NCBI GenBank assembly: GCA_020746875.1
Contig: JAGTJL010000002.1
Coordinates: forward strand, 186,001 to 250,000
Origin: Rhexocercosporidium sp. MPI-PUGE-AT-0058
Taxonomy: Eukaryota; Ascomycota; Leotiomycetes; Helotiales
Direction of reading: 5' to 3'
DNA: 64,000 bases
Shown: positions 49,215 through 59,344 of the stretch, one piece after another
Numbering within the stretch: position 1 is the stretch's first letter
How the letters are laid out: the number at the start of each line of letters is the position of its first letter
Position numbers and translations under genes: made by a program
Notes under the pieces: generated by a model
What the model saw: the letters and a program-made list of their open reading frames with translations, nothing else
Told to the model about the DNA's origin: nothing
Database searches by the model: none

Positions 49215-50800
49215 TTTTGCGGACTAGGTTGCTCTCTGTTTATCTGGGTGTTTGCGGTGATCCGATTTGATTTCAGGTCAGGACGGACAGAAAGTAAGTA
49301 TTGGCGCCGTGTCAGTTGAGTTGGTGGTCAGTGATCGCGGGGTAGCAGCTGTGAATCAACAATGAGTAGCTGAACAGTTCGTGAATGGGCTGTACGTTGA
49401 AATGGTGGTATACGACGGTGACTTGCAGTAGATATTTTGGTACGTGAATAGAGAGGTAGTGAAGGAGAGATGTGACGAAGGAGCAGGGCATACCCCAAAG
49501 CTATATACCTACTACATCAACAGTCACACCTACCTCAACAAAAGTGCAAGGCTACCGAAAGCGTTCCCCTCAAAGCCAAGAGTTCTAAACTGCATGAGAG
49601 AAAATTGCATCTCATCATCACCTGGGAGGGACGGGCGCGGTACTGTACGCTGGGCTGGGCTGTGGGCTGGACTGGACTTTGCTGGTAGTACGGCATGGCA
49701 TCGTCCTAGCCTCATCTCCTCAGCTGGGCCTCTCTCCGCAAAGCATTACCCAACGCCGAGGGCAAACAGAGTCACGCATCCGTGACACGAAACGCTGAAA
49801 GCAGGACACAAAGAAGGGGAAATATAAAAATTGCACTTTGTATAAAGAGAGCTTAGAATGCCCAGGCGGTGAAGCCGCAGCGTGCGAATTCAACTCGCCC
49901 TGGAAACAGCATCGGGGAGCTGTCGTGAAGCGCAGAATGCGGGGAGACGATGCAGAGAATGACGAACTAAACGTAATGGAAATCGCAAGCAAGCAAGCAA
50001 ATAGCCTGAAGGAATGGCGCCATCGAAAATAGCGTACTGCCACTGTCATCATGTGCGACCTGTCAAATTCTTTTCTTCTTGGGTTCTTCTAGAACGGATG
50101 CTTCGCCTGCTTGTGTTTTGATGGGTGTCTTGTTGTTGATCTTGGAACTTGTTGATGATTTATGAGAGGACCGTTGAACCGAGGTGCTGTTGCAGCAAAA
50201 TCTGGATCCAGAGCCGCAGCTTATGCAATGCAAGCCATATGCCTGACAGGCCTGCCTGCAGGTGGGTTGCTTCTGTCTGTCTGGGTCAGGTACACCCGCA
50301 AATTGAAGATTTTCGATGGGGGGCGATGAGGTATGTCGTCGCATGAGCTGCAGAACTTTCTTTTTCTCTGTACTACTGTAGGAGGGCGGAGCTCCAGCTG
50401 GAATCTCGAATCTGGGGAAAGGGAGCTGAAGCGAGGATCTTATAAAGATTTTTCACGAAGCGTTTTCAGAGGGCCTAGTAGTTTGACAGCAGATACAGGA
50501 GGGCTTGTTGACCACCCAAGTGGACTCAAATCAGCAAAAATTACAGTAGCTGGGTAACAACGTCAACAAATCGAAGGAAGTATTATTGTATCAAATGGTA
50601 GTAGTGTTTCTCATCTATAAGCGAAATCCCATCTATTCAAACATCAAACTCCACTCAACCTTTCTGAGTCAGGTCATACACTCGTACATCAAGTCGTAGT
50701 CTTACGACTGTGCTCAAATCAAAACAAAGGGTACAAGTTTCTCTTGTACTACATTCGCTTGGCTTAGCCCGCTTCAAGTAAGTCCATTCAAACAACCATA
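49215..50800. other. Intergenic, no gene seen
   Basis: About 1.6 kb with only short frames. A GCTGGGCTG-type microrepeat lies near 49650. Confidence 0.6.
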
Positions 50801-52216
50801 TCAATCATCATCATCTTTTCCGCTGCTGTAACCAAAATCTCCCAGGTCGTCACTATACTCGCCCAGCAGGACATCATCCTGGCCAGGTCCACCCAGAACA
50901 CCCCGATCTGTACTCCTGACCCACTCTGTCTCGACGCGGAAGAAAATCCAGATCCATCTCCTACCAACTTCCAAGAACTCCATGAGGAAGATACCGCTCT
51001 CGAAATCAGCGAAGTGATCAAGGTGTGGAGAAAGTTTTAAAGACCATGTACAGCGGAGGAGGAGATCGAGTATGATGACGATGTAGTATAGCTCTTTGGT
51101 GTGGAAGAATAGCCGCGAACGTAGTCCGAAGGGCATGTTGTGTGGTGTTTTCGACGGGGAACGTAAGGCCGAAAACAGTGTGAGGTCCCAGTCCTTGGCT
51201 ACATCCCAATAGAAACTATACAGGGAATTTACGATGACCGCGACAAGCCAAGCGCGGTAGAGAGATGTCTCTGTCAACCCAATCGCATCATGGTTCAGGC
51301 TCAAATTCCGCTGCAGAGCAGAAAGTATGATGACTGGGAATGCGGAAGAATATTTCAGCGCATTGGCCAGATGTTGACCTCCCCATCCTTGTGCCCCGAT
51401 CCCTCCATTCCTACGATTTGAGGCTCGTACGCGAACGTATTCGATCAGGCATTGTCGTAGACGGATGAGGGATGGGATTGCGATTATGATCGGAACGAGG
51501 TATTGCCCTCCACAAGCCCGGTCAGGGCGCTTTGTTGCGGATCCATTATGCGAGAAAAACATGCAGAGAGCTACAAAGAGGTCTGCGATTACTTTGGCAT
51601 ATGAGGTGAGCACATCTGCGAGGAGAATATCGCCAAATTTGCCATCATGAGCTTGCGCAAGACCACCAATCGAGACACGCCGTAAGGTCTGTAAGAAGCG
51701 GGTTCGTCCAGTGGAGGAGAAGAGTCTTGGGAGGAAGAATATGACGAGAAGTAGGAGGAGGAGCGAGATAGGGAGGAAGTCGTAGTAGATTACGAGGGTG
51801 GGATTGCGATGTGACAGGGCCCAGAAGAGGAGGATGGAGAAGGAGAAGGGTAGCGTCAGAAGGAGGGCGAGACGGTATGTTGAGAGATGGTGGGGGAGGT
51901 CTGTTCGAGGAGAGGTTCGCTGCGGGTAGTGAATGAGAGACGGAACATCCTATATACTTGTTAGTGGGTGCTGAGGAGGGGGAGGGACAGAGGGTAAGAA
52001 GTCAAAAGGGGACCAACGATTTTAACAAGAGACAGATAATGCAGATTTGCGCCCCATGCCCAAACACCTACACTCTATCAGTCAGAATTCTGCTAGGTTC
52101 CTGTAGTGGGCAATGCACAACATACCTAATACTACAATCAAGGCAACTCTGTATGGCAAAGGGAGTGTCAGACTAAAGGAGTCGAGTTCTGGCTCTACGG
52201 CCGGGTCACCATCCAT
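50801..52216 (-). CDS. ERD1: ERD1-like EXS-domain membrane protein
   Basis: Three exons, 52126-52216, 52018-52067 and 50801-51949, give 429 residues. The start region leads into a membrane segment and the family motif VWAWGANLHYLSLVKIDVPS. Further membrane segments follow. The EXS core has YLVPIIIAIPSLIRLRQCLI, NALKYSSAFPVIILSAL, SLYSFYWDVAKDWDLTLF and a C-terminal VGRRWIWIFFRVETEWV. This matches yeast Erd1, a Golgi protein needed for phosphate recycling, glycosyltransferase localisation and retention of ER proteins. The C-terminus is acidic (ends KDDDD). The gene is divergent from PEX10 with 369 bp between start codons. Confidence 0.9.
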
Positions 52217-52585
52217 TGTTACTGTTGCAAAGAACGCCGCATCGAAGGATAGAGGAACAGCGACCCAAGGAGTGACGGCAGTGGGAGGAGTCGAGTGGAG
52301 GTTGAGGATACTTTATAGGGACTAGGCAGGTAGGTTGTAGAGAGGGATGATTATTGGGATAGAAGAAGGCTACGTACCTCGAATACGCCAGCCTCGATTG
52401 GGGAAATAAATTTGGGTTAAGCCACAGCAACTGTCAGCCACACTTCACATCAGCCACCAGGCGAGAGCACTACTGGCGGGCCGAGGTCAACTTGGACTTG
52501 GGCAGGGGTTCTCGTCGCAAACATTCACGCTTTGAATCAACATCCAGCATCAGTTGTTGCGCGACTGGATATCACCAAGCTCACT
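52217..52585. promoter_or_regulatory. Shared promoter region between ERD1 and PEX10
   Basis: The 369 bp between two divergent start codons must hold both promoters and both 5' leaders. No specific element was identified. Confidence 0.6.
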
Positions 52586-53695
52586 ATGACGGACCACGTA
52601 TCGGAAAAAGTGTCAGAGACACCGAAATTCAACTATCCCTTCGCCGCCGCCCCAGATATCATTCGCGCCCATCAGAAAGACTCCTACTTTGAGGGTGTGC
52701 TCCTAAACCACCTTTCGAATCTCCTTCGCCGTCTATACGGTGCACGATTTCTACACACCTACACCTCCGAAGCTCGCACTTTCTCTGAACTACTCTACCT
52801 AGGTCTGACGACGTTTATTGGGAATAGAACGCTGGGAGAGGAGTACTGCGATATCATTCAGATCGAGGATGATACGTTGAAGCTTCCAGGAGTGGAGAGG
52901 AGGGCCGGATACATTCTGACTAGTATACTGCTACCGTATGGGTTGACGAAGATATTGCCTGGCTTCCGAGGGAGGATAAGGGCGAAGCTTGAGGCGAACT
53001 TGAGGAGGATGGGGAAGAGGAAAGAGTCGGGTTCCACGAACTACAAAATTCAGGAATACCTACTAACCCATCTTGCGACAATCACGTCTCCATCACCGCT
53101 CCACGCGTTGACTTTAACCATCTTCTACTTCTCTGGCGCGTATTATCAACTGTCGAAACGGATATGGGGTCTGCGGTATATCTTCACTAAACGAGTAGCA
53201 CCATCGGAAGCTAGGGTGGGATACGAAGTTCTAGGAGTATTGCTGGTTCTACAGATGAGTGTTCAGGCATGGTTACACCTACACAACACAATCCGCCAAC
53301 CCGTGCCGGCAAATGCAAGCAGCATGAATGGCGGAAGTGCGATCCTTGATGGCGGCGTGGAATTATCTCTCGAGCCACCTACTTCAGGCAACGAACTCCT
53401 CTTCGAAAGTGGAGGCATCTCACAACATAGCAGCAAAGAAGTGGGCAAGATGACGCATACTCAGGTGTTGAAGGAACCAAGATATGATTTGCGGAAAGAG
53501 GGCGTCATGAAGTTTATTGGAGGGCAGAATAGGAAGTGCACCCTCTGCTTGGAGGAGCTGAAGGATCCGAGTGCTGTTGCTTGTGGCCATGTGTTTTGTT
53601 GGGAGTGCATTGGGGATTGGGTGAGGGAAAAGCCGGAATGTCCTCTTTGTCGAAGGGAGGTGGCTGTACAGCATATTCTGCCACTGAGGGCATGA
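52586..53695 (+). CDS. PEX10: Peroxisome biogenesis RING protein PEX10
   Basis: One exon, 369 residues from the ATG at 52586; the frame stays open upstream but without another ATG. The N-terminal Pex2/Pex12-type domain starts FAAAPDIIRAHQKDSYFEGV and includes GVERRAGYILTSILLPYG and the membrane segments near LTLTIFYFSGAYYQLSK and VLGVLLVLQMSVQAW. The C3HC4 RING occupies residues 318-357: CTLC, CGHVFCWEC and CPLC. PEX10 works with PEX2 and PEX12 as the peroxisomal ubiquitin ligase that recycles the import receptor PEX5. All zinc ligands are present, and length is normal for filamentous fungi. Confidence 0.96.
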   Translation: MTDHVSEKVSETPKFNYPFAAAPDIIRAHQKDSYFEGVLLNHLSNLLRRLYGARFLHTYTSEARTFSELLYLGLTTFIGNRTLGEEYCDIIQIEDDTLKLPGVERRAGYILTSILLPYGLTKILPGFRGRIRAKLEANLRRMGKRKESGSTNYKIQEYLLTHLATITSPSPLHALTLTIFYFSGAYYQLSKRIWGLRYIFTKRVAPSEARVGYEVLGVLLVLQMSVQAWLHLHNTIRQPVPANASSMNGGSAILDGGVELSLEPPTSGNELLFESGGISQHSSKEVGKMTHTQVLKEPRYDLRKEGVMKFIGGQNRKCTLCLEELKDPSAVACGHVFCWECIGDWVREKPECPLCRREVAVQHILPLRA

Positions 53696-54364
53696 AGGTT
53701 GTTCCGGAGATGGATAGAGATGGATACTTGGATGATAATACGATGTATTGGAAGATCAAGAAGAATTTCTGGAAGCATTGGGACTATTCGAATTTGGTTT
53801 CCGCAGAAGTTCGGCGCTATTCAGCCGTGGTTCGGAAGTGCATGGGATGCAAAAGTTGTTAATTGGTTTCGCTTCTCAAGCAAGATGTCAAACCTCCCCC
53901 TCCTCAGTTCGAAGCATTGTTGTTATTGCCAACTATCAAGCGAGAGTCATGCAAGATGCCGCAATCGCGAAGAACGGTTTTGCTACACACCATCCATCTC
54001 CCAAAAGCCGAGGGAAATAATTGTCCGGTCTTCCGCAGAACGAAGCCCCATTCTAGAGTTAGTAGTCGTTTAGTCTAACACTGCCTGCTATGCTACTTCT
54101 GCAGACGCCTGTCGAAAGATTATTGAGACGAAGCCTATCAAGCGATTCGCCAACTCGAGGGCCTCTATCAAGAGCCGCATTTTGGGTTCGAAATTGCTGC
54201 ATTGGATATCTGAGGAGTACCAGCTGCCGAGCCTTAGACGTCATGGATTGTTGTGGTATAAGTACTCTGCTTTACTCCGTGCTTCCCCATTCCCTCGATC
54301 TCTCCCAATTTCTCTCTATCTTCATATCAAAAGAACATGAAGTCAATGACATAGAGCCTTCATA
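53696..54364. other. Intergenic, no gene seen
   Basis: About 670 bp between PEX10 and the acetate-transporter remnant; no supported gene. Confidence 0.6.
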
Positions 54365-55392
54365 ATGGCAACAAACGACTTCAGCGGCAGCGGAAGCGGT
54401 ACCAAAACACTCAACGACAAAGAGCATGCACCTCCACTTTCAACAACCACACACCAAGGCCAAGCCTCAAACTCAGATCCCACTGTCAAGACCAATTTCC
54501 CCTCAGAAAACCACCCTGCCTACCACTTCACCTACGATTACGGTGGCAAGCCCCTCGCGCACGCCAATATAGACGAGTATGTGCCATTACCCCCTTTACA
54601 GGCTTCCTCCAACTCGGCTCTACCACCCACCCAAGAGAAACGGGATCGCCAACCCAGCACCATTGTGACCTTCGGATTCGCTTTCGCAAAATTCCTGCTG
54701 TCTATTTTGAATGGGCATACGAAAGGTTGTGTCGCTGTCTAGTATTGTCAGTGGGCCCCGTTTTCGTATGATGGGTTGATACAGTTGCTCACTGGCATGT
54801 GAGAGATAGCTGCTGGGAACATGTTTGGTGCTACGGCCCTGAGTTGTTATGGAGGGTTTTGGATCTCGTTGGCGATTGTGCTTACGTCTAGGAGGTTCGA
54901 GGTTGAGAGTAGTTATGATACGCCTGAGCATTTCATGAATGCGTTTACGTTCTTCCTCTTTATACATCCTTTCTTCTTTTCTACTTCTTCTTATTCGAAG
55001 TCTAGCGATGTAGCACAGGGCTTTTCGTATTCACATTCATCCTCGAGCTGGTCACATTCAAATCTTCTGTCGTCTCCTGCGCGCTCTTCTTCTTCGTCTA
55101 GCTTACCTTCGTGATTCTGGCGCTGTCTTACACGCTGCTTGATAAAGGTGCGCAGAATTTCCCGCTGCAGAAAGCAGATACGACTTCCAGAGTACTGGCA
55201 GTGTTCTTGGCGTGGCATTTTGCGATTGCTGGTGTGACGGATGATAGTAATAGGTGTGTGTTACTTTTACTGTTGTCACGCATCTTGTCTTTAGTAAGGT
55301 GATGCATTTATAAGAGGGGATTTAAGGTGGGACTCGGGCTGACTTGAACTAGCTACTTTACAATTTCAGTTTTGGTACTTCCCATCGAGTGA
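54365..55392 (+). pseudogene. Broken GPR1/FUN34/yaaH (acetate transporter, ADY2-like) gene
   Basis: The N-terminal cytosolic part (from ATG 54365) is intact. The family signature IANPAPL at 54645-54665 is out of frame with it, so a shift precedes it, and another shift returns to FAFAKFLLSILNGHTKG. Downstream, FGATALSCYGGFWISLAIVL is clear, but the expected Trp codon in the LAGMWE-type motif is TGA at 54800-54802. A further TAG at 55099-55101 interrupts the next hydrophobic block. The tail keeps RVLAVFLAWHFAIAGVTDDS and SYFTISVLVLPIE, in yet other phases. Normal members are plasma-membrane acetate/ammonium-linked transporters with six membrane segments. With at least two stops and several shifts this copy is non-functional. 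Confidence 0.85.
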
Positions 55393-55685
55393 CAAGGGAA
55401 TGGAGGCAAGGATGAAGAGGTATGAGTTCAAGGCTTGATTTCAGAGCTTTAATTAAGGGGATGGAGTTGTCGGAAAGTAATATGGTGGTGGCTGGTCTTG
55501 TGTGTATGAGTGTGTGATTCTGATGGCGATGGTCGAGAAGCTACCACGAAACATAAGTTGACAAATACGAATTACTCGGTTTATAAGACAAATGATGAGA
55601 TGAGAAAATGGATATTATGATGGCCCTTTATCCTGACATCCGATGCTGTCTACGGTATATGTATCCAAGACCATCAGACCAGAAC

Positions 55686-57198
55686 TCATCTCTTCTTTCC
55701 GGAGATGATGTACCAATACTGGTTATTATTGTAGACACTCGACTCTTCTTCCTCCAGCGGGTCCAGCAACGGTCTCAACCCCATCCACTTATTCCTATCA
55801 CCCTCCTTCACAAACACTGCTCCATCGCTTCTCAACCATTTAGTCTCCTCCCTCATCTCCTTCTCATTGAAAGTCGTAAACACAGTCGGATATCCCGCCG
55901 AGATGAGATACTCAAGCGACGGTCTCCACTGCTCCTGCACCTCCTGAGAATGCCCAGAATGAAACACTACCCCCAGATTCGGCTTTATAAAAAGCGAGTC
56001 TTTCACATAATCATGGTATGTCCCCTTGAACATCGATATCGAGCGCTTCCGGCCTGCATTCGTGCAAGGTGGGCAGCAGTCCAGGTCCACTCTTTCCCCA
56101 CCATCGGTCGGCGTGGGGAGTTGTGGACCAATGAATACACAATGTAGGGATCTAAGTTTAGGGAGAAGATGGAACATCTCTTCGAATAGCATCAGAGCAT
56201 CGAGTTCCTTGGACGTAGCGCCGATCAGGTGAAGCGAGATGGTTTCCTTGGTTCCGAGATCAGGGAAGACAACTTCCAATGCGGCGATAATAGTGAGGAT
56301 CATGGTGTTCTTATCACTAGCTGCTATCAAGACGCTAGATACCTGATCGTTGCCATGCATAGGCCTGAGATCTGTAGACACTTTGCCGGTTATGGAGGGT
56401 CCTTTGTCGGAGATCGTGGTGAAGTACTCGTACCAGGATGTTGCGGTGGAGAGAGGTCTGTACGTTGAGCGTGGGATTTCTGTGGGCAGTCCGAGGGAAG
56501 TCTCCCCTGTTCTGAGGTAGTGGCTTATGGAGAACAATTCCGTTGCGGCTATAGAGGTAAGTTTGGCGCAGGAGTGGTCGTGAGAAGTTGAAGTGCAGCG
56601 GGGGCAGTATGCTGCAATCTGACAGACGGGACAGAGCATGAGCTTTTCCTCTTTCGTGAGCTGAGAGCGATGACATGTAGCGCAGTACGGTTGATATCTG
56701 TATGCCATGTATTTAGCTTGAGAATCCATGCTTGGAGATGCCTTCATCGTACAGTAGAGAACGTTCACTATCGGAAGCAGTGACTTTGTTCTGCTCGCAA
56801 CGAGACCGAAAGGCGTTGACTGTGCTCCACTATGACGATTATCAGCTCGATTTCGTGAAGTCGAACGACTGGAATTCTCACAACTTGCAAACGGTACTCA
56901 TTCCATGGTTGTGGTTCAGTCTGGACCGAAAGAAGGGTGTTCATCTCAACGAAGATCTTGCAAATCTTCTTATGGCCATCAATCCAGTCCTTCTTTTGGC
57001 ATTTCTGGGAGCAGTAGCTATTTCGAATCTTTAGATTTCGTGCTAATACCACAAATTATTTGCGGAAACTTGCCTCGTACGTTTACAACCACCACATTTA
57101 TTGAGCTTGGCGTTTTGTTGAAGACATGTGGTGCAAATAGCTCCTTTGGCTGCTAGGACCGGCTTTGGGAAGATAAGGAATCCGGACATCGCCATCAT
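55686..57198 (-). CDS. MYND zinc-finger protein, MSS51-like
   Basis: Four exons, 57074-57198, 56882-57017, 56753-56829 and 55686-56697, give 449 residues. The MYND finger is split by the first intron: CTTCLQQNAKLNKCGGCKR on one side, YCSQKCQKKDWIDGHKKIC on the other. That intron appears to use a GC donor (GCAAGT at 57073), which closes the phase; no GT donor nearby does. A second Cys-rich cluster follows (CATCHRSQL, CPVCQIAAYCPRC). The C-terminal domain resembles that of Mss51 (LTIIAALEVVFP, ISLHLIGATSKEL, LHCVFIGPQLP, FHSGHS). Mss51 controls Cox1 synthesis in yeast mitochondria, but many fungal MYND proteins carry this C-terminus, so mitochondrial function is not assured. Confidence 0.82.
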
Positions 57199-58094
57199 TA
57201 TGGAGCGCGAAAGAACCCGTTCCAATTTACAAGGGCAAATTCTAATTAGTTCTGAAGTTTGGTATTTTGTTAAAAATTGCTGTGTAGAAGATGACCGGGT
57301 GAGGAGGACGCGTGGGGGAAAATCAGGGACTCTCGCTTGGGGCCGGGTCGCAAGTTCCCGGATCTCTAGCGTCTTATCGCAGCCCCTTGCTTCTACGTCT
57401 GCTCGTCAACCTCATCACAATTTATACACAGAATTCAGTCCTGATCAACACATCAACGGAGTTGTGGAGATGGAGCGAGTTATCAAATTTACTGATTTCG
57501 TATGTCTCGAAAGCTATACAGTACAGGATACTACAGGGCCATCACGTTTGGATAGCCGGGCAGGACATCAGAGGAGACTCCAGATCCGAGTCAACGATAC
57601 AGAATACGGCCAGGATAGAGGCCTGCAGAGAGACCTGGACCAGTTAAATATAGGTCAGAAGTAGCATGGAGAATTCACTCTCTTGGTGTTGATGAACAGC
57701 AGATCCCATACTTCAGCTCGAAATTGGTCCTTGGTCTCTACGAACGCAGGAGGCTAGAACGGATGGATCCAACTCCTGACAAGGTACTGCCTAGGCTTCT
57801 CACGTCTAGTCAGCAAATAGTAAGTGATGTTAATGGTGATGTGAGACTTGTAATAACGTTATGAAGGTCATTCTCTCCAGTCAGAGATGTCCAGCGCACC
57901 CGGCTGGATATCGAACTGGAAAACATGAGTAACGGAAAAGTTAAGACACAATCAAGACATCGAGGCCACTCCCAAAATTATCAGACAATCATGCACAGAC
58001 GAAAATTACTATGCATTCTCGACTATGGATTTCCCACCCGACTCCATCAACACCCAAAGTCCAACAAAATATTATACAATCCAATTATCACTCT
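57199..58094. other. Intergenic, no gene seen
   Basis: About 900 bp between the MSS51-like gene start and the repeat-protein gene end. A frame of 178 codons at 57128-57664 shows no recognisable feature and overlaps the first exon of the MSS51-like gene. Confidence 0.55.
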
Positions 58095-59344
58095 TTACCC
58101 AGACTTTGCGGTCTTGTTTTTCTTGGCAGCGATCTGAGCCTCGGTGTGATGAGGCTCACGGGATTCGACCTCAACATCGCGGGGTCCCTTCTTTCCTGCC
58201 TTTGCATTCTTGGCCTGCATGTTATCAGATAAGTTCAGTACACGTATCGTATTGGAAGACTTACAGCAATCTGAGCTTCTGTGTGATGGGGCTCCCGAGA
58301 CTCGACAGCTCGAACTCCCTTGGCGGCCTTTGCTTTCTTGGCCTGAAGAATGTCAGCATGGTCACAGAAGAGATGAGAATCAAACGTACAGCGATCTGGG
58401 CTTCAGTGTGGTGACGAGTCTCAATGTCGCGGCTATTCTTCACACCTTTGGCTTTCTTCGCAGCAATCTGAGCTTCGGTGTGATGAGGCTCACGAGTCTC
58501 AAGAGCAGCGTCCTCAGCATCTTCAAGATCTTCTTGGTCCTCGAGATCTTCTTGATCCTCAAGAGCCTCGTCAGCGGCCAGATCACGACTATTCTTGCGG
58601 CCATTAGCCTTCTTTGCGGCGATCTGGGCTTCAGTGTGGTGACGAGTCTCAATGTTGCGGCTATTCTTCACACCTTTGGCTTTCTTCGCAGCAATCTGGG
58701 CTTCGGTATGGTGAGGTTCGCGGGTGTCAAGAGCAGCGTCCTCAGCATCTTCGAGATCTTCTTGGTCCTCAAGAGCCTCGTCAGCGGCCAGATCACGACT
58801 ACTCTTGCGGCCATTAGCCTTCTTTGCGGCGATCTGGGCTTCAGTGTGGTGACGAGTCTCGATGTCGCGGCTATTCTTCACACCTTTGGCTTTCTTCGCA
58901 GCAATCTGGGCTTCGGTATGGTGAGGTTCGCGGGTCTCAAGAGCAGCGTCCTCAGCATCTTCAAGATCTTCTTGGTCCTCAAGATCCTCCTGGTCTTCCA
59001 AAGCCTCATCAGCTGCAAGATCACGAGCCGTCTTGGATTTCGTGGTCTTTGCTTTCTTAGCAGCAATTTGAGCCTCAGTATGATGACGGGTCTCGAGGAT
59101 CTCAATGGATCTGCCGGCCTTTGCAGCCTTGTTCTTCTTGGCCTAAAGCGTGTTAGTGGCTGCTCTACAAAGGTGAATGTCCAGTTCTCCTTACGGCAAT
59201 TTGAGCCTCAGTGTGGTGTCTAGCCTCGACTGGTTCAACAGACCGGGCCAGGTCTTGGGATTGAGAAGGGATGGCGTAAGCCGATGCCAATGGCGCGGAG
59301 ACCAGAAGGCCGAAGGCAAGTAGTTTTGAAACGGAAGTATACAT
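58095..59344 (-). CDS. Secreted repeat protein, candidate RiPP/KEX2-processed precursor (10 x HHTEAQIA)
   Basis: Four exons, 59195-59344, 58390-59142, 58265-58342 and 58095-58214, give 366 residues; every intron is phase 0. A signal peptide (KLLAFGLLVSAPLASA) ends near residue 22. The octapeptide HHTEAQIA then occurs ten times. It is preceded by ETR, EAR, or REP and followed by AKKAKG, AKKANG or similar lysine-rich sequence. Acidic spacers (EDQEDL, EDAEDAALETRE) separate pairs of repeats. Each of the three introns falls directly after the Ala of QIA. This is the plan of KEX2-processed repeat proteins and of dikaritin-type RiPP precursors: secretion, repeated cores and basic cleavage sites. 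Two UstYa-like genes lie beside it. The repeats contain no Tyr, Phe, Trp or Cys. It is not an alpha-pheromone precursor, since no Trp/Cys core is present. Product and activity are unknown. Confidence 0.85.
58391..59071 (-). repeat. Higher-order tandem repeat in the precursor gene
   Basis: Within exon 2 a composite unit (two octapeptide repeats plus an acidic spacer) is tandemly repeated three times. Equivalent points fall at 58391, 58619 and 58829, so periods are 228 and 210 bp. The 18-bp difference is one extra acidic EDQEDL hexapeptide. Near-identical DNA between copies indicates recent expansion; the third copy diverges at its upstream end. Confidence 0.9.

Noticed and set aside
57128..57664. 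A 178-codon plus-strand frame
   Set aside because: Antisense to the start of the MSS51-like gene, without motif or intron support.
58391..59071. Regularly spaced repeats that could suggest a CRISPR-like array
   Set aside because: The repeats are coding, in frame, with periods of 210 and 228 bp, in a eukaryotic gene with introns.
58095..59344. Precursor as an alpha-factor-type mating pheromone
   Set aside because: Ascomycete alpha pheromones have short aromatic/Cys- or Pro-rich cores such as those with Trp and Cys; none is present, and UstY neighbours are not part of pheromone loci.
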